A stretch of 8,824 nucleotides of DNA from an uncultured Acidobacteriota bacterium (lineage in GTDB: Bacteria > Acidobacteriota > Vicinamibacteria > Vicinamibacterales > UBA8438), in assembly GCA_913043805.1 (NCBI GenBank), contig CAJWMX010000094.1, positions 1 to 8,824 of the forward strand, read 5' to 3'. A program made the translations under genes and the position numbers. How positions within the stretch are numbered: the first letter of the stretch is position 1; the number at the start of each line of letters is the position of its first letter. Under the pieces are notes generated by a model. That model ran no database searches. It had not been told where the DNA came from and saw only the letters and a list, made by a program, of their open reading frames with translations. This document shows, one piece after another, positions 1 to 5,100 of this stretch.

Positions 1-1
1 T

Positions 2-460
2 GGGGTCGATCGCGTCACGGGAAGGCTGGTCCACCGGCTCCTGCAACGGGACGCCGAGGCGGCGTCCTGGTCCGCGTCCGGAACCGAGGCCGATGAGGTG
101 GCGGTCCTGATGAGCGCCCCCGAGCGAGCCCGACCCGATTGGCGCGAGCTGGCGCTGGCGGCAGCCGCGATCTACGACCGGGCTCGCCAGCGAGGCGCGT
201 TCGACCGGCTGCTGTCCGGCCAGTGCCTGTTCGAGGTTCCGTTCTCGCACCGGCAAAAGGGGCAGGACGGCTCAGATGATCGGATCGTTCGTGGGGTCAT
301 CGATTGTCTCCTTCGGAGCCCGGACGGAGCTATCTTTGTGATCGAGGTCAAGACCGGACGACCCCGCCCGGAGCACGAGGACCAGCTGGCCCGCTATGTT
401 GACGCGGCTGGCGTCCTGTTTCCGGACGCCTCGGTCGAAGGCCAGCTGCTCTATCTGTGA
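2..460 (+). CDS. AddA/RecB-type helicase-nuclease, C-terminal nuclease domain (5' end outside window)
   Basis: The reading frame is open from the left edge of the window and ends at TGA 458-460, so this is the last 152 residues of a larger protein. It carries the full set of RecB-family PD-(D/E)XK nuclease signatures in the usual order: a GRLVHRLL helix with the conserved His close to the window start, GVID (metal-binding Asp), VIEVKTG (Glu and Lys of the E-x-K motif) and QLARY (Gln and Tyr). In AddA-like UvrD-family proteins this domain sits at the extreme C-terminus behind the helicase motor and degrades DNA ends during recombinational repair. The helicase part is outside the window, so the choice between AddA, AddB and a single-chain relative is inferred. 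An internal ATG at 98 is not the true start, because conserved nuclease sequence lies upstream of it. No active-site residue is missing. Confidence 0.8.
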   Translation, partial: GVDRVTGRLVHRLLQRDAEAASWSASGTEADEVAVLMSAPERARPDWRELALAAAAIYDRARQRGAFDRLLSGQCLFEVPFSHRQKGQDGSDDRIVRGVIDCLLRSPDGAIFVIEVKTGRPRPEHEDQLARYVDAAGVLFPDASVEGQLLYL

Positions 461-470
461 TCGTCGGCGC

Positions 471-493
471 TTTCTTGCCGCCTCGGCGAGAAA
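471..493. terminator. 10-bp hairpin after the nuclease gene
   Basis: TTTCTTGCCG (471-480) pairs with CGGCGAGAAA (484-493) around a CCT loop. All ten positions pair, with one T-G wobble. It starts 10 bp after the nuclease stop codon, where a transcription terminator would be expected. There is no T-tract after it on the plus strand, so intrinsic termination is unproven. Its right arm plus the two following bases (483-495) is an exact 13-base reverse complement of the start of the long inverted repeat at 4961. Confidence 0.4.
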
Positions 494-520
494 CCACCAA
501 TCCAAACCTCTCTGGGCTAG

Positions 521-536
521 GTCTATATCTATAGAC
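521..536. promoter_or_regulatory. 16-bp perfect palindrome, possible operator
   Basis: GTCTATATCTATAGAC consists of two perfect 7-bp inverted arms around TC. It is strikingly AT-rich for this GC-rich window and lies 50 bp upstream of the small gene at 586. A dyad here could bind a dimeric regulator or overlap a -10 element (TATATC at 524-529 or TATAGA at 530-535). No convincing -35 box is visible at the right spacing, so a promoter cannot be assigned. Confidence 0.35.
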
Positions 537-585
537 GGCTTGGCTCTTGCAATTCGTAAGGGCCCAGGAAGCCAAGGAGGGTGAC

Positions 586-810
586 ATGGTGAACGACACG
601 ACATCGACATCGCCAACTACGCTCTTCGAGTTTCGGGCGCTCGAGGCGCTGCCCTGTGGATGCGTGGCCGTCGACTAGGTTGCCCAGTCCCTGGCGCTGG
701 ACGTCGTAGCGGTCGAGGTCAAGGGCCCCCACTGCACGGTGGGTCACCACACCAACGGCTCGCTGCTCGCGCTCGACGAGCTCGCGGGCGCTTCCGGCGA
801 GTCGAACTAG
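586..810 (+). pseudogene. Small Cys/His-rich protein gene interrupted by an in-frame amber codon
   Basis: A very good ribosome-binding site (AAGGAGG, 574-580) precedes ATG 586 by 5 bases. The frame runs 30 codons to TAG at 676-678 and then continues in the same frame for 43 more codons to TAG 808-810. Codon use is equally biased to G/C at the third position on both sides: after the amber only 4 of 43 codons end in A or T. Read through, the product would be 74 residues with a potential metal-binding pattern: C24 and C26 in PCGC, H49 and C50 in GPHC, and H54-H55. The amber falls at residue 31, within CGCVAVD-x-VAQS, where a Tyr codon (TAC or TAT) would be one base away. I do not recognise a named family. 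The gene could be decayed, mis-sequenced, or read through. If only the first 30 residues are made, the product lacks its second Cys/His cluster. Confidence 0.55.
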
Positions 811-828
811 CTAATTCTGTGGGGCGGC

Positions 829-850
829 GCTGTCACCCGTGGGGGACAGT
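829..850. terminator. Weak hairpin between convergent genes
   Basis: CTGTC (830-834) pairs with GACAG (845-849), and an inner CC/GG can add two pairs. It lies between the stop codons of the convergent genes at 586-810 and 871-1068, where a two-way terminator would be useful. It is short and lacks a T-tract on either strand. Confidence 0.25.
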
Positions 851-870
851 GCGCGTCGGAGGGGCTCCGC

Positions 871-1068
871 CTAGCTGCGGACCAGGACCGGGTCGGCCGC
901 AAGCTTGTCGGCCCAAGCGTTGGCCTGCATTTCGGCCTCGTCTCGGGTTTGCCCCACCAGAATCACGGAGTCTAGCGGCTTGTCGCTATCTCCGCGAGTG
1001 ACCCAGGAAATCCAGTGGGCACCGCGAGACTCGGTGCGGACGGAGAGATCGCCTCTGGTAATCGTCAT
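871..1068 (-). CDS. Small hypothetical protein (65 aa)
   Basis: The product begins MTITRGDLSVRTESRGAHWI and ends with TAG at 871-873. It reads like a small folded domain. A strand-rich first half (AHWISWV, SVILVGQ) leads into an acidic amphipathic helix (TRDEAEMQANAWADKLA), a layout seen in several small uncharacterised proteins of about 60-80 residues. I do not assign a family. The start at 1068 is chosen because an AGGA lies 11 bases upstream. An ATG at 1080 (four residues longer) and a more remote one at 1147-1149 are possible. The open frame on the opposite strand gives a low-complexity Arg/Ser/Ala product and is less credible. The gene is divergent from the zinc-ribbon gene at 1218. Confidence 0.5.
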   Translation of the reverse strand: MTITRGDLSVRTESRGAHWISWVTRGDSDKPLDSVILVGQTRDEAEMQANAWADKLAADPVLVRS

Positions 1069-1124
1069 GGCCGGCAGCATCCTATCGCAGATCGTCCTGG
1101 CCGCGCTACGCGGCCGTTCTGCGA

Positions 1125-1154
1125 TTGCGTGCGCGTTTCCGATTCCCATACAAT
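1125..1154 (+). promoter_or_regulatory. Candidate sigma-70-type promoter for the zinc-ribbon gene
   Basis: A good -10 box, TACAAT (1149-1154, five of six consensus bases), lies 18 bp after TTGCGT (1125-1130), a poor -35 that keeps only the TTG. Initiation near 1161 would give a leader of about 57 nt before ATG 1218. The -10 stands out in a GC-rich region, but the -35 is weak. Confidence 0.4.
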
Positions 1155-1217
1155 CTGCCGTGGCTCGGGCCCGGCAACGGGGCCGCTCGCGCCGCTACGA
1201 GAGGAGTCGGCTCAGCG

Positions 1218-1439
1218 ATGGCATTGACCTGCCCGGATTGTGGCAACGAGAAGAGCTTCCAGGCGAAGACGCTCCAGATGCACGTCGTACAGGCCGGAGG
1301 GGCCGAGCTGGAGCTGTCGGATCAGAGCACCCCGGCGATCTTCGAGCTGTTGTGCGACGAGTGTGAGACCGAAGTCGATTTCGCCAGCCTGGACGCCGAA
1401 GAGCGTCGGGAGCTGATGCTCCTGCTCGGCGCGGGCTGA
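1218..1439 (+). CDS. Small zinc-ribbon protein (73 aa)
   Basis: The protein has two Cys-x2-Cys knuckles, CPDC at residues 5-8 and CDEC at 46-49, separated by a strand-forming stretch. This is a classical zinc ribbon. The C-terminus (residues 50-73) is acidic and helical (LDAEERRELMLLL). AGAGGAG at 1200-1206 lies 11 bases before ATG 1218, a slightly long but acceptable spacing. Zinc ribbons of this size may bind nucleic acid or protein, but nothing here points to a specific partner. It is convergent with a second zinc-ribbon gene, 44 bp from stop to stop, and no terminator is visible between them. All four zinc ligands are present, so the protein looks intact. Confidence 0.75.
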   Translation: MALTCPDCGNEKSFQAKTLQMHVVQAGGAELELSDQSTPAIFELLCDECETEVDFASLDAEERRELMLLLGAG

Positions 1440-1483
1440 CGCCGCCGAGAATCCGCCATGGTCGGGCGACGGGGGGCGTCCTT

Positions 1484-1681
1484 CTAGCCCTTCTTGTAGC
1501 CGCACAACAGACACTGCCAGCCGCCGGCTCGCTCCGACGCGCCCCCGGGCGGCTCGGCCTGCAGCGGCTGGACGAGCGACTGCCAGCGTGGGTGGGTCGC
1601 CTCCAGGATGCCGCCACAATCTGGACAGGTGTGCAGGGTCGGTGCTGCGCTGTCGGCCCCCGGCGGGAGGGTGTCTGGCAT
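1484..1681 (-). CDS. Small zinc-ribbon protein (65 aa)
   Basis: CPDCGG at residues 19-24 and CLLCGY at 57-62 supply four Cys ligands. The linker between the knuckles is about 34 residues, Pro- and Gly-rich in its second half (LQAEPPGGASERAGG). The first 18 residues look disordered. It ends at TAG 1484-1486. There is no clear ribosome-binding site before ATG 1681, and the upstream segment is shared with the promoter of the divergent J-like gene. It shares only the metal-binding layout with the zinc ribbon at 1218, so I do not call the two a duplication. Function is unknown. Confidence 0.65.
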   Translation of the reverse strand: MPDTLPPGADSAAPTLHTCPDCGGILEATHPRWQSLVQPLQAEPPGGASERAGGWQCLLCGYKKG

Positions 1682-1709
1682 GGGCGGACAGTAGCACCCG
1701 GGTCCTCTA

Positions 1710-1739
1710 TTGACAAGCTCGGAGACCCACTCCTATCGT
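1710..1739 (+). promoter_or_regulatory. Sigma-70-type promoter upstream of the J-like gene
   Basis: A perfect -35 hexamer, TTGACA (1710-1715), is followed after 18 bp by TATCGT (1734-1739, four of six -10 bases). Initiation about 7 bases after the -10 would fall near 1746, only about 3 bases before ATG 1749. That predicts a nearly leaderless mRNA. It also makes the alternative upstream ATG at 1710 unlikely, because that codon would lie inside the promoter. Confidence 0.5.
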
Positions 1740-1748
1740 AGGTGGCCC

Positions 1749-2348
1749 ATGCGCGACTACCACCGCAGGCTTGGCCTCCCGGCGGATGCCGATCTCCGTG
1801 AGATCAGGCGCGCCTACAGGGAGCTTGCGCGCAGGTACCAGCGGGATGCCGGCGACCCGGATGCCTCCGAGCGATTGGCTGCCCTCCATCGCGCCTATGT
1901 CGTGCTGAGCGACCCGGGGCGGGAGGCCGGAGACGACCGGATCACCGCGTGGCGCCACGTCGGTGGGCGCGAGGCGTTCGCCGACGAAGTGGACATCGAT
2001 TTCCCGTCGGTCGCCGGTCTGGTCGATCGCATGCGGGTCACCTTCTTCGGACCCGGGTTGGACGAGGCGGTCGCCGCCGAGGTCCGGCTGACGCCGCGGC
2101 AGGCGACGGCGGGGGCGAAGATCCCCATGGACGTGTCGTTGCGGCACACCTGTCCGGTCTGTGGTGGGCGCGGCGAAGTGTGGCTCGACCCGTGTGGCGC
2201 CTGCGCCGGGAGCGGCGACGGGCTCTTGCCGCACCAGTTCCAGCTGGTGGTGCCTCCCGGTGTTCGCGATGGCGCGTATCTCCGGTTCGATATCAAACCG
2301 CCCTACGCTCCGGTCACGCAGTTCCAGGTTCGGATCACCGTTCAGTAA
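1749..2348 (+). CDS. DnaJ-like zinc-finger protein with a degenerate J domain
   Basis: Residues 3-55 match a J domain in layout: DYHRRLGLPADADLREIRRA, helix II RAYRELARRY, then helix III LAALHRAYVVLSD. The diagnostic HPD tripeptide between helices II and III reads QRD (residues 31-33), so His and Pro are both replaced. A middle region (about 80-130) resembles DnaJ C-terminal domain I. A half-size DnaJ zinc finger follows, with two CxxCxGxG-type repeats (CPVCGGRG 135-142, CGACAGSG 149-156) where DnaJ has four. The end (VVPPGVRDGAYLRF, 167-180) matches the start of DnaJ C-terminal domain II. In known J proteins HPD is needed to stimulate DnaK ATPase, so this one is inferred to bind clients or a partner without normal J activity. 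ATG 1749 is chosen because the J domain begins there and the promoter -35 sits on the ATG at 1710. The mrp gene follows after 64 bp on the same strand. Confidence 0.8.
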   Translation: MRDYHRRLGLPADADLREIRRAYRELARRYQRDAGDPDASERLAALHRAYVVLSDPGREAGDDRITAWRHVGGREAFADEVDIDFPSVAGLVDRMRVTFFGPGLDEAVAAEVRLTPRQATAGAKIPMDVSLRHTCPVCGGRGEVWLDPCGACAGSGDGLLPHQFQLVVPPGVRDGAYLRFDIKPPYAPVTQFQVRITVQ

Positions 2349-2412
2349 CCACGTCGGACGCCCTGGTGCCGGGGCGGGACCGAGCAAGACCACCCTCCTG
2401 AGGAATCCGTAG

Positions 2413-3501
2413 ATGACAACACAGACCGTCGAACCGGCCGCGGTACTCGAAGCGCTCCGGGTCGTGCAGGACCCAGACCTTGGCCGCGACATCGTGAGCC
2501 TCGACTTCATCAAAGACCTCCAGGTGGCCGAGGGCGTCGTGACATTCGCGATCGAGCTCACGACCCCAGCCTGCCCAGTGAAGGACCAGATGCACGATCA
2601 GGCAGTGGCCGCCGTCTCGGCTCTGCCAGGCGTCGCCGAGGTCAAGGTCCAGATGACCTCGAACGTGCGTGCGGTGGCGTCTCCAGAGGAAGGTCGGGCC
2701 CCGATTCCGGGCGTCAAGAACATCATTGCGGTAGGTGCCGGCAAGGGCGGCGTCGGCAAGAGCACCGTTGCGGTGAATCTGGCCCTCGCTCTGGCCCGCT
2801 ACGGTGGGAGGGTCGGACTCATGGACGCGGACGTCTACGGTCCGAACGTGCCGATCATGCTCGGCATCAAGACGCAGCTCGAGACCGACGGCAAGAAGAT
2901 CGTGCCTGCCGAGAAGTTCGGCATCCCGGTGGTATCGATGGGGTTCCTGACCCAGGACGAGACGCCCATCATCTGGCGCGGCCCGATGCTTCACGGTGTC
3001 GTCCAGCAGTTCTTCCGCGAAGTGCGGTGGGACGAACTGGACTACCTGGTGGTGGACATGCCGCCGGGCACCGGCGACGTGGCGCTCAGTCTCAGTCAGA
3101 CCGTGCCGGTGTCTGGCGCCGTCGTCGTCACGACGCCACAGACCGTGTCGGTGGCCGACTCCCGTCGTGCGGTGGCGATGTACAAGAAGCTCAACGTGCC
3201 GACCCTCGGTCTGGTCGAGAACATGAGCCACTTCGTGTGCCCCGGGTGCGACACCGAAAGTGACATCTTCGGCAAGGGCGGCGGCGAGGCGGCGGCCGAG
3301 GAGATGGGCGTGCCCTTCCTCGGGCGGATTCCGATCTATCAGCCGATCCGAGAGGGTGGGGACAGCGGGAACCCGGTGGTGATGGCCGAACCGGACTCGG
3401 CGGCGGCTCGCGCGTTCCTCGACGTCGCGGAGCGCACCGCCGCCCAGGTGTCCATCGCGGCGCTCAGCCCGGCGCCGCTGTCCGCCGCGCCCGCGTCCTG
3501 A
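2413..3501 (+). CDS. mrp: Mrp/ApbC/NBP35-family iron-sulfur carrier ATPase
   Basis: A 362-residue protein of normal family length. The N-terminal MIP18/DUF59 domain spans about residues 8-85 and includes VVQDPDLGRDIVSL and the conserved Cys in TTPACPVKD (C54). The P-loop ATPase follows, with the deviant Walker A GAGKGGVGKST (108-118), switch I MDADVYGPNVP (137-147), and VVDMPPGTGD (213-222). The CPGC motif at 276-279 supplies the two Cys that bridge a 4Fe-4S cluster between two subunits in Mrp/ApbC proteins. Family members bind and transfer Fe-S clusters to apoproteins in the cytoplasm. The last 20 or so residues are Ala/Pro-rich and probably disordered. TGAGGAA (2399-2405) lies 7 bases before ATG 2413. 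It may share a transcript with the J-like gene upstream. It ends 8 bp from the convergent methyltransferase stop. Confidence 0.96.
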   Translation: MTTQTVEPAAVLEALRVVQDPDLGRDIVSLDFIKDLQVAEGVVTFAIELTTPACPVKDQMHDQAVAAVSALPGVAEVKVQMTSNVRAVASPEEGRAPIPGVKNIIAVGAGKGGVGKSTVAVNLALALARYGGRVGLMDADVYGPNVPIMLGIKTQLETDGKKIVPAEKFGIPVVSMGFLTQDETPIIWRGPMLHGVVQQFFREVRWDELDYLVVDMPPGTGDVALSLSQTVPVSGAVVVTTPQTVSVADSRRAVAMYKKLNVPTLGLVENMSHFVCPGCDTESDIFGKGGGEAAAEEMGVPFLGRIPIYQPIREGGDSGNPVVMAEPDSAAARAFLDVAERTAAQVSIAALSPAPLSAAPAS

Positions 3502-3509
3502 CCTGGCCG

Positions 3510-4232
3510 CTAGCGCTGGGCCTCGCCGGTCATCGGGACGAACAGCACCGGCAAGATCTCGCTTCGCGCGATCCCGTTCGTCGTTCGGGTGAAGACCGTC
3601 AACATCTGGCGGTCGTCACCCACCGGGATGATCATCCGGCCATCCAGCGCGAGCTGGTCGAGCAGCGGCTGAGGCACGTGATCGGGGGCCGCGGTCACCA
3701 TGATGGCGTCGAACGGCGCCGCGTTCGGCCATCCGGCGTAGCCATCCCCCTCCCGCAGCCGGACGTTCCCGTACCTTAGGCGAGTGAGCAGCTCACGCGA
3801 CCGTGTGGCGAGCTCCGGGACGATCTCGATCGAATAGACGGTGTCGACTAGCTCGGCCAGCACAGCGGTCTGGTATCCGGAGCCGGTCCCGACTTCGAGT
3901 ACCCTGGCCCCGGGATCGAGCGCGAGCGCCTGGGTCATGAAGGCGACGATATAGGGTTGTGAGATCGTCTGGCGATAGCCGATTCGCAGCGGGCGGTCGT
4001 CGTGAGCGTACGGACGCTGGTCGGGAGGCACGAACTCCTCCCGTGGGACCCGGAGCATCGTGTCCAGCACCCGCTCGTCGGTGATGTCACGCCCGCGCAG
4101 GTGCTCTTCGACCATTCTCATGCGGGCCTCCTCGAACGGGGTTTGACGGGCCGCGGCGGCGAGGGGCGCCGCGGGGCCGAGCTCGGCGGGCAGCCACGGT
4201 CCGCATGAGGCGGCGGCGAGCGCGCCGACCAT
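3510..4232 (-). CDS. pcm: Protein-L-isoaspartate O-methyltransferase with export-type N-terminus
   Basis: From ATG 4232 the product has 240 residues. The catalytic domain begins near residue 33 with FEEARMRMVEEHLRGRDITD and has the family signatures: PREEFVPP (63-70), the active-site region GYRQTISQPY (85-94), SAM-binding motif I VLEVGTGSGYQ (111-121), EGDGYAGWP (161-169) and the end strand ILPVLFVPMTGE. The enzyme methylates isoaspartyl residues in aged proteins so that they can be repaired. Ahead of it lies a hydrophobic Ala-rich stretch with a Cys (MVGALAAASCG), like a signal or lipoprotein leader, but without basic residues. ATG 4232 has no ribosome-binding site. A GTG at 4299-4301 has a strong one (GGAAGGGGG) and would add 23 residues with basic HRYR before the hydrophobic core, making a better signal peptide. 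It would overlap the divergent deacetylase by 51 bp. The start is therefore uncertain; the family is not. Confidence 0.9.
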   Translation of the reverse strand: MVGALAAASCGPWLPAELGPAAPLAAAARQTPFEEARMRMVEEHLRGRDITDERVLDTMLRVPREEFVPPDQRPYAHDDRPLRIGYRQTISQPYIVAFMTQALALDPGARVLEVGTGSGYQTAVLAELVDTVYSIEIVPELATRSRELLTRLRYGNVRLREGDGYAGWPNAAPFDAIMVTAAPDHVPQPLLDQLALDGRMIIPVGDDRQMLTVFTRTTNGIARSEILPVLFVPMTGEAQR

Positions 4233-4250
4233 CAAGAAAAGGCGATACCG

Positions 4251-4961
4251 ATGTTCTTGCTGTTTGTCGCGGCCGGCTTCGGGCTCATGACGCTCGCTCA
4301 CATCGCCCCCTTCCCGTTCCTCCTCGACGGCCTGGCGTCGGACACGGCCCGGTGGGAAATGCCAGCCGAGGACGGAACCCGGCGAGTGTATCTCACGTTC
4401 GACGACGGCCCGAACCCCGCCGCGACGCCGGCGCTGCTGGACGTGCTGGCTCGTCACGAGGCGCGCGCCACCTTCTTTATTCTCGACCGGCACCTGAACG
4501 CCGAGACCGCGCCGCTCGTGACCCGGATGTTCGAGGAAGGGCACGCGGTGGCGCTGCACTCGCACACGCGACGCCTCATGGTCCTTTCCCCCGAGCGACT
4601 GGCCGAGACGCTGGTCGCCAACGCGGATCGCATCGAGCAGCTGGCTGGACAGCGTCCGTGTCCAGCCTTCCGCCCGCACGGCGGGTGGCGGAGTGGACAG
4701 ATGTATGTCGGGCTCGACCTGATCGACCACACCCTGATCGGCTGGGGGTGGTTTCTCTGGGACTGGGACTGGTTCCGGGCTCGCGATCCTGGCAGGCTGG
4801 CGCGCCGCTTTGTCGGCCGCGTGTCTGACGGCGACATCATCGTCATGCACGACGGGCACCACGAGGATCCGCGACCGGACCGGCGCTACAGCGTCGAGGC
4901 GACCGACCTCATGGTGCCCGAGCTACGCGAACGCGGATTCCAGTTCGGGACGATCTGCTAG
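4251..4961 (+). CDS. NodB-family polysaccharide deacetylase
   Basis: A 236-residue protein. A short hydrophobic N-terminus (MFLLFVAAGFGLMTLAHIAP) suggests membrane anchoring or export. The NodB domain follows: motif 1 TFDDGPNP (49-56) with catalytic and zinc Asp, motif 2 HSHTR (103-107), motif 3 FRPHGGWRS (140-148), motif 4 WDWDWF (170-175) and motif 5 IIVMHDGHH (196-204). The usual zinc motif H-S/T-x-x-H is altered: the second His position is Arg107, although His105 lies nearby. The substrate is probably an N- or O-acetylated sugar polymer, but the sequence does not say which. AAAAGG (4237-4242) lies 8 bases before ATG 4251. The gene is divergent from pcm, and its TAG (4959-4961) touches a long inverted repeat. 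Confidence 0.88.
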   Translation: MFLLFVAAGFGLMTLAHIAPFPFLLDGLASDTARWEMPAEDGTRRVYLTFDDGPNPAATPALLDVLARHEARATFFILDRHLNAETAPLVTRMFEEGHAVALHSHTRRLMVLSPERLAETLVANADRIEQLAGQRPCPAFRPHGGWRSGQMYVGLDLIDHTLIGWGWFLWDWDWFRARDPGRLARRFVGRVSDGDIIVMHDGHHEDPRPDRRYSVEATDLMVPELRERGFQFGTIC

Positions 4962-5064
4962 GTTTCTCGCCGACACGGGCGCGTGGCGGCGTTGCTCGTC
5001 GGTCACAACCCACCTGGTTGCTCCCTCCTCGCGCCTTGCCACGCACCCGTCTCGCCAAGAAACC
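4961..5064. repeat. Imperfect long inverted repeat (27-bp arms) between convergent genes
   Basis: The left arm 4961-4987 and right arm 5038-5064 are inverted copies that match at 23 of 27 positions, mismatched at arm positions 8, 10, 14 and 20. Inside them GGCG (4988-4991) can pair with CGCC (5032-5035). A smaller 5-bp hairpin, CAACC/GGTTG, sits in the centre. The whole could fold as a long stem or cruciform. It lies exactly between the stop of the deacetylase and the stop of the M61 gene, so a two-way terminator or an intergenic repeat unit are the likeliest readings. The right arm ends in a motif of the form CGCCAAGAAACCAAGG. Confidence 0.7.
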
Positions 5065-5100
5065 AAGGAACCGGGTTGGTGGCCCAGAATCTCTTCAGTC

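Noticed and set aside
676..678. Pyrrolysine insertion at the amber codon
   Set aside because: Nothing in the window (no PylS, no tRNA-Pyl) supports it, and the Tyr-to-stop explanation is simpler.
905..1366. Plus-strand open frame across the 871-1068 gene and the zinc-ribbon start
   Set aside because: It crosses the candidate promoter and the start of the zinc-ribbon gene in a different frame, and its product is Arg/Ser-rich with no domain features.
1218..1681. Tandem duplication of two zinc-ribbon genes
   Set aside because: The two proteins share only the four-Cys layout. Linkers and flanks are unrelated and the genes are on opposite strands.
1707..2561. Minus-strand open frame opposite the J-like gene and the mrp start
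   Set aside because: It covers two better-supported genes and their promoter, and its product has no recognisable fold.
2335..3231. Long minus-strand open frame (298 codons) opposite mrp
   Set aside because: It lies fully antisense to a certain Mrp gene, and its product is rich in His, Arg and Asp with no family features. Long antisense frames are expected with this G/C-biased codon use.
4233..4862. Extension of the pcm frame far upstream, through the deacetylase gene
   Set aside because: The frame is open but the translation before about 4301 is an antisense shadow of NodB motifs. Only the short extension to GTG 4301 is kept as an option.
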